Shown: positions 10,806 through 22,078 of the stretch, piece by piece | Position numbering within the stretch: the stretch's first letter is position 1 | Layout of the letters: the number at the start of each line of letters is the position of its first letter | From: Neoechinorhynchus agilis | Taxonomy: Eukaryota > Acanthocephala | DNA: 64,000 bases | Direction: 5' to 3' | NCBI GenBank assembly: GCA_051530055.1 | Contig: CM121342.1 | Coordinates: forward strand, 1,550,001 to 1,614,000 | The notes under the pieces: model-generated | What the model was told of the DNA's origin: nothing | What the model saw: the letters and a program-made list of their open reading frames with translations, nothing else | Databases searched by the model: none | Made by a program: the position numbers and the translations under genes

Positions 10806-11752
10806 CTAGCGAAAACTGACCCTGATTCGATTAGCGTCTTGATCGAGAATCAACTGATGTTCTTCTATCAGTGAATGTATATAACGGCCAATATTTTTTC
10901 GTTTCGTCAATTCATCATGCAACAATGCTGAGTAACGGTTTACGATATCTTTTGACTCGGTAAACAGTCTTCTAGTTGTTTCTGTCCCACTGGATTCTAA
11001 AATGAAAAGTTATGCATTATAAAATCTTTACTTTTCAACCGTACATTCCGACGGCATTGTAAACTTCATCGCTCTGAAGCTCAAAATGAGCAGATTTTGT
11101 GATTTTTTGGACACGTTCGTCACAAGAAGGACAGTTCTCCATTTCTTGAAGTTGATCCACAAGAACATCAACCGAAGTAGTAAACTCTGAAGAGCACTCA
11201 AATTCATCCATTGCTTTTGCGATATCAGCAGAAAGTTGATCCGAATTTTGTTTATAATCAGCGTCAAGGATCACCTGCCAAAACTTGTTCATTAATTCGT
11301 CTTCGTAAATATGGCGATCAGTCCATATTTGTAGCATTCGTTCAGTACCATTCAAGGTCTCTTCGTCTGAGAAACTCACTATCTTTTCCAAAGCGCCAAC
11401 TATGACGATGGAAAACGGTTTGGAAAACTCAGATCCACGGCGAAAACTGTTTTGAATAATATCATTGGCTAAGTAGAGGAGAGATAGATGCTGACCCATG
11501 GGAGCTGAAGTTTTCACTGAAAAACTCTCGTAACACTTCAATGATCTAACCTTTAAGGAAATACTGATACCATGTTTGTACTATAGATTGCGCGGATTCG
11601 CGATTAGCAATGCACCAACTTGACAAGCTCTCAATTGCATTCCTTGAATCGTTGACGAATTTTAACAACTTTTGAAACTCGAGCTCGGAGTATTCAGAAG
11701 TATCTTTAAGTATATCACTCATTTTGATCTTTTTTGTGGAACACGGCGACAT
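10806..11752 (-). CDS. RPRD1-like CID protein (regulator of Pol II CTD), unit 1 copy
   Basis: Three exons on the minus strand: 11551-11752, 11040-11516 and 10806-10996, with introns of 34 nt (11517-11550) and 43 nt (10997-11039), both phase 1. They give 289 residues. The first two exons form a CTD-interacting domain: SLSSWCIANRESAQSIVQTW, then after the splice APMGQHLSLLYLANDIIQNS, which matches RPRD1 proteins (LTFLYLANDVIQNS). The last exon gives a charged helical tail (KDIVNRYSALLHDEL) like the RPRD1 coiled coil. RPRD1A/B bind phosphorylated Pol II CTD in the nucleus and help phosphatases act on it. A second in-frame ATG lies ten codons downstream (MSDILKD). The 43-nt intron uses a weak donor (gttgaa), so that boundary is less sure. 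Unit 2 has a matching copy. Confidence 0.8.
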
Positions 11753-11989
11753 ATCTTTAACAATATACAGTTATGAGTAAAGATAAGATATTTCCAAACT
11801 CATAACATTCACAGAAAAAACAATTGCAATTTTCAGAAGAAGCTTTCAATATTATGGTTGAAATACTTTGAATCAATTATATTAAGTATTTAGATCGGAT
11901 CTTTGCCTATCTTGAGTAAAATTGTGTTAAATGGGTATAAAAAACGATGTTCAGAACTATAACTTATCTTGACGACACCAAAGTGAGAT

Positions 11990-12480
11990 TATTTAGGTTA
12001 CACGAAAATTATTTGATTTTCTAATGTCAGTCACGAAATCGAATCCTGCTCAGGGTTAAGCGTACAAAACATTTACGAACTTCGCTTTCACGATTGGCGC
12101 AATCAATTGTAGATCTAGCAATTGTAACAAATATCTTGATTCTATTTTCACAGTTCGGAAACGACATTCCTGATGTTCTTTTAAACTTAATGCAGCTAGA
12201 GATATCCAGGACGTGACCAATAAATCAATTTTTAAGTTCATAAAATTCAAATTTCTCAAAATCATAAAATGCGTCTCTCAATCTGATGATTTCTTCAGCC
12301 GCGATAACCTTAAATATTTGATGATTTCTTCAGCCGCGATAACCTTAAATATTTGATTATTGTTGTAAAACCAGGAAATAGCGCTACAATTTGAACCATC
12401 TATAGAATTTCTCACCTACGTTAGTCGAGTTTTCGCCGTCGGTAAAAGCTCGATTACAAAGGCTCTCGGCAGCGTCAATT
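11990..12480 (-). other. Coding-like stretch of unknown identity between RPRD1 and ATPAF2
   Basis: The minus strand has open segments of plausible protein (EEIIRLRDAF, then FEKFEFYEL, then ENRIKIFVTIARSTIDCANR) that do not join in one frame without small introns I cannot place. It may be a small multi-exon gene or a decayed one. In this unit a 35-bp tandem duplication disrupts the first open segment and 21 bp upstream are missing compared with unit 2. No family recognised. Confidence 0.25.
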
Positions 12481-12783
12481 TAAAAACCAAAAAACTTGAT
12501 CAACCACGCGGCTGAAATGAATCGCCAAAAAGGTAAGCGACTAAGCCGTGTTGTAGGACAAAAAATTTTTGCAATCGAAGCGATTTTCTTTTTTCATAAA
12601 AAACAACAGAAGCTTTGTATGACCGGAATATTATCTGATTAAATCGCAAATGGAATTAAAACAAACTCCCCCCGCCGCTACCATGAAAATAATTAAAATT
12701 GAGCTACGAATAAATTGCTAAACTTCGATCCGCTGCTTTCTATTTGTGAAAAACCAGCATTAAAAGGAAATTGCAAAATAGCT

Positions 12784-13469
12784 TTAATGAATCCCGTATT
12801 TGGATTTTTTTAAATTCACTCCTTGCATCAATAACCAAGCAGCAACATCGGCGCATTCCTCGTGGTGTTTACGGTCGTGATGATATTGGAATCGGCCATA
12901 AACACTCGCCTGGTAGTTCGTTTCAATGTTTGCAATTTGTACAGCTGAATCGACAGTGACCTTTTTAGCGGTCTTAATACCTTCCATTAGCCAGCAAGCA
13001 ATAACTGACGAAGCTAAACGACTGCTTAATTTACTGAGAATGAATAAATCCTCCGATGTTTTGAATTCGTTACAGAGGACTTTAGACACGTTAGAACGGT
13101 TAACCGTCTGCTGTTTTAGCGAAAACAAATCCGTATTTTAGCCCGTTGGATTTGTGTTCTTCTTCACAAGGTCATAACTAGGTACGAGGTTGCATCCAAA
13201 CTTTTGATTGAACCACGAAACAAGAGGATCCCAATTCTTTGCTTGGCACTTGGACAAATTTTCCGGAGATCGAATCCTGTGAAGGAGAGTATCACTGTTC
13301 TCGAGAATGGAAATAATGTTCGCCAAAGAGGTGGAAATGCGGCACTCGGTGTCGTCCTCAAATGCAGCGTTGAATTCACGAATCACACGAGATAATGGAC
13401 TGTCCTTTCCGAACAAAGAAAGCTCCTCAGTTGTTAATCTTGCCAATAAAGCACTCCTGGTCCAACCGT
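12784..13469 (-). pseudogene. 5'-truncated ATPAF2 (ATP12) copy, unit 1
   Basis: Exon 3 (12784-13110) and most of exon 2 (13168-13469) of the ATPAF2-like gene are present with their 57-nt phase-0 intron (13111-13167). Exon 1 and the first 24 nt of exon 2 are missing because the duplication junction cuts the gene at 13469. No mitochondrial targeting sequence is available, so this copy is presumably non-functional. What remains is nearly identical to the complete gene at 31089-33342, with a Tyr/Ser difference in RFQYHH/RFQSHH. Confidence 0.8.
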
Positions 13470-13835
13470 TGTGTTTTTTGAACAATGTGAGCTCGAATGC
13501 TTTGTGAATTCGAATGCTTATGAAGACCCAAAAGTAAATGGGTCCTCCTATTCTTTCTTTGTATTTTTCAACAATAAACGTTTTGTTATTATTACCTAAG
13601 AAGAATTCCGATAGCTTGCAACAAAAATATTATCGTTGTCAACAACAAGTATTTGTAGTTAGCAAATATTTGTGCATAACGCGAATAATGGCTAAAGAAG
13701 TGCTGTAAATTTGCTGCTACAAATGCCAACATTTTGACAGCTTTTACGCTCCTTGTTAGCCAATCGGTGTTTATTTATTTTCGATTTTGATGTTTCGAGA
13801 GAAGTTTCACGTTTACAATATCGTTATTACAGACC

Positions 13836-15601
13836 CATACGTTATGATTGTTCGGCAGCTCCGCGCTTATTCGCTGCAGCAAGAATCTGCTGGAGCGCAT
13901 GTCGCCGGTGGCATGTTTCAGCATTTTTCCCAGTCAAGGAAGGAAATAATCGGCTTCTTTTCCGAGGTATCCCAGCGTTTCCACCGCAATCCGGATGAAC
14001 ATCTATTGATGCCCATCGAGCGAGGAGTGCTTATGCCGCTTCTTTTAATCGCTGAGGCTGGTGATTGCTACCGCTTTTGAGGTAGCATCCCGTAAATGGG
14101 ATGCTGTGAGCGTGTTGGGGCAAGTAAAATCCCAAACCAGTATTTTCCCGGAGCACCAAGGGGAGAGTGTCTCCATCAGGGCGTTTACCGTCGTTCCGGG
14201 AGAGTCCAACTGGTTCGAGTCGAGCTGGAAAACCGGCCGTTGAGATGGCTTCCTTGATTATGCGGTTGACTGCTGAGTGCCGTGCGCAGCGAGCATTTGA
14301 ACTCTTGCAGTCAAGGTCGTGAGTTCCCGACCTATTCACTGTCCCACCGCACCGACATGTATATGAGCCTGAGAATTCGATGCCCAACCGAAGTCCCACA
14401 GCGACGGTGATGGCTTGGTCATCCAGCCTCGTGGCAACAATCGTGACCGGGAAAACCTTCAAGAAGTCGCTTGAGTGAGGAGCTGAGACTGACAGGAGAC
14501 GAACTCTATCGGTGAGAGATGAGCATGAGTTGAGAAGCTGTTGATAATACGCAGTGTGGAGCAAGGCAGTCCAACGTTTTTGGGAGTTTGTTTCCGTTGG
14601 AACGACCTGCCCGAACACTGATGTCCATTGAGCGTGCGTTTCAATCAGTTCAGGTGGTGGATACGACTCTAGTCGAATGTGTGGTGGGATGATTCTCAGC
14701 ACCAGGTCTGAAGAGACCGAGATCGACGACGAAAAGGCAGGAATTGCTACTTCGGTGGTACTCTGGATGCCAAGACCGCCGAATCGAATGGGAAGGATCG
14801 CCTGTTTCCATGCTGTGTCGGACAGTCGTAGGTTAAGTACTTCTGACAGGGTTGATCGAACGCAGTTGTCGAAATCCCTGGTGAGCACTGACTTGAAGCA
14901 TGGAGAAGTCCTCAGAAGGTACGCAATCTTCGGAAGCGACAGACATCGTGATAATATGAACAGAGCGTCGTATCGCGCGATGTGCAAGAGCCTGGAGGCA
15001 GTGAGCCGCATTTGATCGATAGCTTTTGAGAGGAACGTTTCCAGGTTGGACAGGTTACCGATTGGAGACTCAAGAATGTCAGCTGAGTCGATTGCAGTTG
15101 TGTTTGCTCCAGGTAGTACGGTGAGCAGTCTTGATGATATCGGCACCCATTTCGGAGATGTTTTTGATGTCGCGGATGAGTTGGTCGATCTCCCCTCCAA
15201 AGCAACAGTCGTCAAGGTACCAGATCGATAACTCTGACGAAGAGCTGTGGGCAAGATGATTGATCGTAAATGCGAACAGCAGAGGACCTAAAGGATTACC
15301 TTGTTGAACGCCCTCTGCTGATTCGACCTGGAACTCGCCGAACAGCAGCATGATGGCCTGGTCGTAGCACAATGACACGTTCTGGTAGATTTCTGGTAGG
15401 TGCTGGTGGACAACCTCTGTTATCGCGGAGCGGCATATTGAATTGAACGCACCATTCCGACTATACGCTCGTGCTGCATGTACGGCCGCCTCGGCTCCAG
15501 CAGGAACTCTGACTCCTAATTGAACCGGCAAGAGTTGATCGATCAATTGATCGGTGGCGAACTTACACGCGGCTTTGGATGCCAACCGACGATAGGTTTC
15601 G
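13836..15601 (-). mobile_element. 5'-truncated RLE-type LINE (family A), unit 2
   Basis: Same insertion as 465-2230, shifted by 13,371, with the same frame breaks, so it was in place before the duplication. RT lies in 15079-15585; thumb, knuckle and RLE start lie in 14031-15254. Confidence 0.85.
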
Positions 15602-17150
15602 ACTAAAGGTAAAAAAATTTATGTTAGGAGAATTAATCAATTTTAATCCGATTTTCCAGTATTCTAAAGATAATTTCAAGCAGGCGTTCGGGCTCAAAAA
15701 TTGATTGGGCGTTTCTATTTTCCTGGACGCCTTCTGTACATCTTCTTGAGGAACAGCTTCCTTTATAGAATTGCTCTTACTTGATTGTGATAAATTATCC
15801 GGAATCGATTGAAGCACTTTGTCTACATTATAACAACTTAATTTGTTATCTGTGAATAAAGTTGGCAGATATTCAACGATGCAGTTTTATTCAACTTCTA
15901 AGGTTTTAGTAGGTTCAACTTGTTAATTTGATTGATTTCTTTATGTTTGGATGCCGGCACTTCTTTAATTTGAATCCTTTGCGATCGAAGTCTTGCCATT
16001 TTTGGCTACAATTTAATATCGCAATTATTATTCATTTTCTTTATAAGAGGTCGTCGTTGGGGTTTCTCTGTATTACATTTTTTTCTAAATTTGTTTGTAA
16101 AAAATAAAACTTCGATAATATGCAATTAATTGCAGCTCGAATTGTCTTGGAAAAATTATGTAACATCAATTGATAATATAATTTGTTCGTTGATTAAAAA
16201 AATATTTGTTGTTGGATAAAATTTTTTTGGAACATGTTTGTATTTTTAGAGCAATTGTTTAAACATTGACATTGAATCGAATTTTTGTTTTCTTTAATGA
16301 TAAATCGGCTGCACGAAGTGATGCATTATTTCTGCTTAAAATCGAGACCATAAGTTGATCGAAAGCATAAGCAAGACTACAAGATCGATTTCTTCGAACC
16401 GAATTCCTTTGATGTAAAAATCAATCGCATTCCCGCCGGTGCGAGCGTAACGAGGTATTTTATGCCAAAGCACTCTAAGTAATCTTTATACGAATTAGAA
16501 GCGCGTTTGCTTGATACAAAAACTCAAGCAACCTTTCGCATTTTAGCTTTCAAGAATTGCCTCATCGCACACTAAAAAAAGCTCCCAAATCACAGAGGGC
16601 GCTCACCGAAACGCGGTTCGATTCCTAATTTCAAACATATTTCCTGATTTCCCTGATTGTTTAATGTCGTTTTGCAAAACAATTCAAAAAATATATTTGA
16701 ATATATTCTAAAAAATTCATATCTTCTTAACTTTTAATATATAGACATTAGTTTCTTTAGATGTTCTAAGATCTTATAAAGGTTCACTTAATTTCGGAGC
16801 AGAGATCATTCACACCATCGCTTTTGGGTAGATAGTTTAATAAAATTTTTATTCCTTTAACTTTAATTCTTCTTTTAGTTGTAACCTTTTTAACGTATAA
16901 GTATTTTTTTACCTAAATGCATACAACACAACTTCTTTGGCCGTTAGATAGCCTTATAGTATTTTTTTCAAATTCTTTATATATATAATTTATCCAAAAA
17001 TAGGATATCAGTTTTTAATTTTAAACAATATTGATTCCTTTAAATAGTCGCTCGATATTTCCACTTTGTTAAATTTTTATATTTCTGCGTAGCGCGGTAG
17101 ATTCTATGGCAACGAGATAAAGAAAAAAGAAATGTACATTTGAAGACGTT
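15602..17150. other. Coding-like scrap and spacer (unit 2 counterpart of 2231-3779)
   Basis: Nearly identical to unit 1. The minus-strand coding-like scrap occupies 15602-15999. The rest shows nothing. Confidence 0.5.
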
Positions 17151-19196
17151 ATGAATAACAATGAATCATTGAAGCAGTGTCCAATTTGCAGTCGCAGATT
17201 CTCGTCAAATCATTTCAGCGCCACTACAAGGGGAGTGTGAAGTGTCAGGATTAAGAACCAGGCAGCCTTTTGAACGTGGAAAGGAACGTGTAATTCGCAT
17301 TGGTGATGCATCCTTCAAAGTGAGCGTGAAGTAAATGGATACGACGAAAAGAAGGATTTTAAAAGGATTACGGCATGGCGTAAGAATTATGAGAATTTCG
17401 CAGTAGATCTAAAAGGAATTAACGAACAAGTGGAGGATTTAGTGAAGGATAAAGACCAGGAAAGTAACGATGACGATCGGGTTCGCTGCCCGCATTGCTG
17501 CCGTCGTTTCTTTAAAAGTTCAGCGGGCCGCCACATTCCACCTTGTGCGAGGAGATTTGCCGAAATCAAATTGAAAAAGAAACTCGACGAGAGAACGAGT
17601 GTATATTGTGGTTCGCCTCAAAATGCAAATGATATGAAAAAAACCAAAGTTCGCCAAGGGGTTATCGGAGGCGCTGAGCGAAAAAGAGCACAAGGTAAGT
17701 GGGTGGAGATATCATCGACGAATGCGCGAATACAACAACTTCAACGGAATGGGACACCAGTAAGCGAAAAGAAAGATCTGACAAATAATTTGCGATTGGT
17801 TATTCCGTCGAAGCAGAAGGTAGAAAGAGTAAAAGCGAAAAATAAGAATTTTAATACCTTATTTCCACCGAAAGCACAAAATTTTCAAAAAAAGAGGACG
17901 ACAAACGAAGAGGTGAGAACAGCGAATGGATTTCATGGGCAAGTTCTCAATAGCAGCAAAACCGTTATAAAGGGAATTAATCGGATTCGTACTGAAATGA
18001 CGAATAAAAAGAACTGCATCATAAAATTTGATAAGGAAAGTAGATGGAGAAAAAACGAAGAAACCGTTTTAGATAATCGCAAAGGAATAGGACCTATTAA
18101 TTCTGAACATATGTCGTTAGAATCTAAATCACCGCCCTGTGAATTAAATTACGACTTTATTCAAAGGAAGAAAAAATTGCCATATAATCAGAATGGAAGT
18201 ACGAATAAAAGGATTAAAAAAAGCAGTCCGAAGAGCATGATCGGACTAGCCAATAAATTTAAAAAGAATAGTGAGATTGTTGGTGTTGGTTGCCTCGAAA
18301 CGTCAAAATGTTATTGCGAAAACAATAGCGGGTTTCCTCAAGAACGTAGTGAAATAGTGAATTTCGATCGAGATTTAAAGATGTTGAACATAGTGAAAGT
18401 GAAAGGTCGAAAGTCAGAAGAGTCCAAAGTTAGGATTCGGAATGGTTTAGGAGTTTCTTTGGAGAGAAATTTCGGTGAAAACAAAGCGAATGGATTTCAT
18501 GGGCAAGTTCTCAATAGCAGCAAAACCGTTATAAAGGGAATTAATCGGATTCGTACTGAAATGACGAATAAAAAGAACTGCATCATAAAATTTGATAAGG
18601 AAAGTAGATGGAGAAAAAACGAAGAAACCGTTTTAGATAATCGCAAAGGAATAGGACCTATTAATTCTGAACATATGTCGTTAGAATCTAAATCACCGCC
18701 CTGTAAATTAAATTACGACTTTATTCAAAGGAAGAAAAAATTGCCATATAATCAGAATGGAAGTACGAATAAAAGGATTAAAAAAAGCAGTCAAAAGAGC
18801 ATGATCGGACTAGCCAATAAATTTAAAAAGAATAGTGAGATTGTTGGTGTTGGTTGCCTCGAAACGTCAAAATGTTATTGCGAAAACAATAGCGGGTTTC
18901 CTCAAGAACGTAGTGAAGTAGTGAATTTCGATCGAGATTTAAAGATGTTGAACATAGTGAAAGTGAAAGGTCGAAAGTCAGAAGAGTCCAAAGTTAGGAT
19001 TCGGAATGGTTTAGGAGTTTCTTTGGAGAGAAATTTCGGTGAAAACAAAAAAGAACCACGAAATTGCATCATGAGAATTTCAAACACAAAGAAAAATATT
19101 CGAATTTGTAAAAGATGTAAACAAGAATTCTCTGATGAACAAAACTATGTGAAGTTTTGCATGTTTTGCGGATTTGCTTGTAATTTTAAACATTAA
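17151..19196 (+). pseudogene. ZC2HC1-like gene, unit 2 copy, frame-broken near its start
   Basis: Equivalent of 3780-5825. Near the 5' end one base is missing at about 17206 (tcgtcaaat for tcgtccaaat), two are added at about 17234 and one is missing at about 17328, net zero. The shifted frame meets TGA at about 17240, some 30 codons after the ATG, so the first C2HC finger is lost. From 17430 on, the frame is open for 588 codons with the second finger, both copies of the 188-residue repeat and the C-terminal Cys4 ribbon. This is either a young pseudogene, a gene using a later start, or local sequencing error. One Gln/Pro change (SSQKS/SSPKS) also distinguishes it. Confidence 0.7.
17922..19049 (+). 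repeat. 564-bp tandem duplication, unit 2 copy
   Basis: 17922-18485 and 18486-19049 repeat the two halves described at 4551-5678. Confidence 0.93.
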
Positions 19197-19234
19197 AAAT
19201 ATATCATAGAGAATTGTCGCCGGGGTGAATTTGA

Positions 19235-19293
19235 TTCGAGTTTGGCGAGGTTTTTCCCTTAAAAATCCTGGGGAAAACCTCACCAAACTCGAA
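19235..19293 (+). repeat. 3'-UTR hairpin, unit 2 copy
   Basis: Same inverted repeat as 5864-5922, unchanged. Confidence 0.7.
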
Positions 19294-20200
19294 TTAAAAA
19301 TATATGTATTATTTAGTAATTCAAAGTAGAAACATTGACTGTTTAATCAGGTTATCTTTTATAAGGGCACGCAAAATCAATCGCAATGTATTTTAAATTT
19401 TATAATAAGCAATTGGTATTTCGGTACATTTTATTCGAGAGTAACTTTTCAATAAAATGATTCTTTTAATTTTTTAAATACTAAGAAAACGACGGGATCC
19501 AAAAAAAAATTTGTGAATATTTTTTATCAGAATCAAGAATTTTATCCAAAATTCTCCAGAATAACAAATTTTCTTAAAATAAATTAGCTACACATTAAAA
19601 GACTTTTTCTTTAGTTTCCATGTTTAGGAATTAAAGTCACGGATCTGCTTCCTTCAACTGATTCGTTTACAAATTTTGAAGATGGAAAATTCTTCACGCA
19701 AATATCCACTGACAACACCAACAAGAAGGATTTAAAAATTAGATAAATTAAGCGAAATCAACTGCATTAATAGGTGTAAATCCTTCTGAAACAGCCTAAA
19801 AGATGGACGTTTTTGGAATGCAAATAAATAATACTCAATACGACGACAGATATTGCAAGATTTCGGTACCAGAATCGGTCGGTAAATAATGATATGTAAT
19901 TAAACATAAAATTGGTTGAAAGATAATGCAAGTTTTGAGCGCTACAGATTCCGAAACTTGTTATAGTGTTAGAGAAGAAATTTGATATTTGCTCCACGAA
20001 AATACATATTAACTACACCTTGCAAATTCCCTTTCGAGTCTATTCATTTGTTTCTTCTTTAAATTCCACTAACATTTAAGTGACTACTTTTTGAGCATTT
20101 TGGTTTTGTACTGATCTCTGAACTAGACATTTTGGGGGAAATCAAAGCCTCGAGTATCTTTACATAATCTCGCTTTCTTCATTTTCATAACATTAACCGT

Positions 20201-21030
20201 TTCGATGACCACATTTTTACCTTGCGAGTTATTGGAACAAGGAATCACTTCATGGCTCTCGCAGACGGGACTCCAACAAACTCCAGCCAACGCGCACGAT
20301 CAATCGGCTTGGGATAAACCCTTAATCCTGACGGCTCACAACAACTAAAAGGCAAGATGGACGAGATGTCTCAAGCTAGACTTGTGGCCAGTTCGTCGAA
20401 GGAGTCGGGCGCATGGTTGAACGTTTTGCCAATAGGTAGCCTGGGAACGCTACTGGACAACGAGACCGTTCGAATAGCCATCGCTTTGCGGTTAGGCCTT
20501 TCAATGGGTGCCCCACACCAATGCCTTGGACTATTCCGCAAGAGGTCGAGTGGTCGTTTTGTGAGGCACGCGGAGCTCGATTATTGGCAAAGCTCTGAAA
20601 TCGATACACATTCCACCGTCCTGGAGCCAAATCATCTACGTCGCTCGGATGGTAAGCGCCCGACGGTATCACCGTTTTCCCTTGGAAAGAAGGGAAAAGT
20701 CTAATTTGGAATGCGACGTGTGTCGACTCACTTGCCCCGTCCAACCGACAAGAGGCCCTAACTGAGACGGGAGGAGCAGCGAGTGCGGCCGAAAGGAGGA
20801 AAGTAGATAAATACAAAGAGCTACGACAAAATTATATATTCCTCCCTTTCGGCGTGGAAACGCAAGGGGCACTGGGATCGTCAGCACAAAACTTCTGCGC
20901 TGAACTCGGACGGCGGCTCACATCCTGCACAGGAGAGCGGCGCGAGAGGACTTTCCTAATGCAAAGGATTAGCCTCGCAATCCAACGAGGAAATGCCGTC
21001 AGCGTCCGATGCACGATCCCAGCTTAAAAT
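20201..21030 (+). mobile_element. LINE C 3' part (RLE-type), unit 2
   Basis: Plus-strand translation after the WLSQTGLQQTPANAHD linker reads MSQARLVASSSKESGAWLNV, LEPNHLRRSDGKRPT (RLE area) and a C-terminal tail near 20930-21010 resembling QRISLAIQRGNAVSVRC. It is 5'-truncated and broken by frame changes. The same family pattern is seen in LINE D. The first part survives in unit 1 at 6830-6974. Confidence 0.75.
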
Positions 21031-21275
21031 ATTAACAACAAATGATTTTAGCCTTAAATTTTTTTTAATAGTTTAAGTTTTAATAAAAAGCAGTATATTA
21101 TGCAAGTGGTATCAAAAATAAAATATATTAAGAAAAAATGCAATCATTATGTTTAATCTTAGATGATAACAAAGGCTGCGTCAACCTTTTACACCCTTCA
21201 ATATTTCCAAGAATGTGATATTTTATATTTTACCAACCGACCAATACATTTGAAACGTTTATGCTTAATTTTTTT
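21031..21275. other. A+T-rich sequence between LINE C and a MITE fragment
   Basis: Nothing recognisable; may include LINE C 3' UTR. Confidence 0.4.
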
Positions 21276-21324
21276 TACCAAAATATCGGATTTAATAAAT
21301 TCTTTTAATTTTTACGCTGGTTTA
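21276..21324. mobile_element. Fragment of MITE-like element type 2
   Basis: ccaaaatatcggatttaa and the following aaattcttttaatttttacgctgg match one arm of the hairpin element at 35424-35565. It ends exactly where LINE D begins. Confidence 0.5.
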
Positions 21325-22078
21325 TAGTTTCTTCGACGCCCCTATTCATCGGCGCAGGCCAAAATGCTAGCCGCATTGCCCCGCTGCACCGCAATGCTTA
21401 TTTTTGGGCTAGGAACGAAGTCGATCTTGGCTCTCCAGTCGCTGCGTAAATTCGTTTCCCCAAGTCCTTTAGGAGGGCTAGTGCCGACCCTCCCAAGGTC
21501 CCATACGTTTCCACACCGAAGTGGACAAAATGGTAATTTCGGATTAGCTCCCTGTATTTTGAGCATTTCCGATCCTCTGCAGCCGTCGCCGCTCCTCCTG
21601 GACCTTTTTTCGAGTGACCGATGTTGGAGTTTGCCAACGTGTCCACACACGTTGCATCTCACAACAAACATTTTCCCTCCCGCCAAGGAAATACGGTCAC
21701 GCCATCAGGGCGTCTTCCATCTAATCTACAAAGATTAGTGGGTTCTAGAATGTTTGGAAGGGAAAGCGTTTTTAGGGTTCTACTCAGGATGGCATTGATT
21801 TCAGCACCCCTTGGGAATCGTCCCGATGACGTCCTGCATATGAGACCGTGTCTCCCCGAAGAGTCCACTATAGTGCCGCAGCGGCAGCGATGCGGGATGC
21901 AAATCGGTAGGCCTAATCTCAAGGATACTGCGATCCTGACGACTGAGTCAGCAAGGAGAGTTCCAAGTTTCCCTACAGGGAGAGCATTCAACCACGCTCC
22001 CGACTCCTTCATGGAACAGGCTACCAGCCGGACCTGAGACACCTCATCCAGAAGATCTTTGAAAGAGTTGTGAATCTT

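Larger units (their letters stand above)
99..13469. repeat. Tandem segmental duplication, unit 1 (13,371 bp)
   Basis: Bases 99 onward match 13470 onward with a constant offset of 13,371 as far as 6974/20345. The offset then becomes 17,521-17,523 (7.0-8.4 kb), 18,319 (10.1-12.3 kb) and 18,305 (12.8-13.47 kb). The unit ends at 13469 inside ATPAF2 exon 2 and abuts unit 2 directly, a clean direct tandem junction. Substitutions are few, by eye well under one per hundred bases. Against unit 2 this copy lacks 4,150 bp of LINE sequence after 6974, has a different arrangement at 8415-10060, carries a 35-bp tandem duplication near 12284-12353 and lacks 21 bp near 12452. Confidence 0.93.

Noticed and set aside
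21650-21665. TGA where Trp is expected, as a hint of a changed genetic code
   Set aside because: The E2 gene on the same contig ends in TGA, and other genes contain normal TGG Trp codons. A single mutation in a dead LINE is enough.
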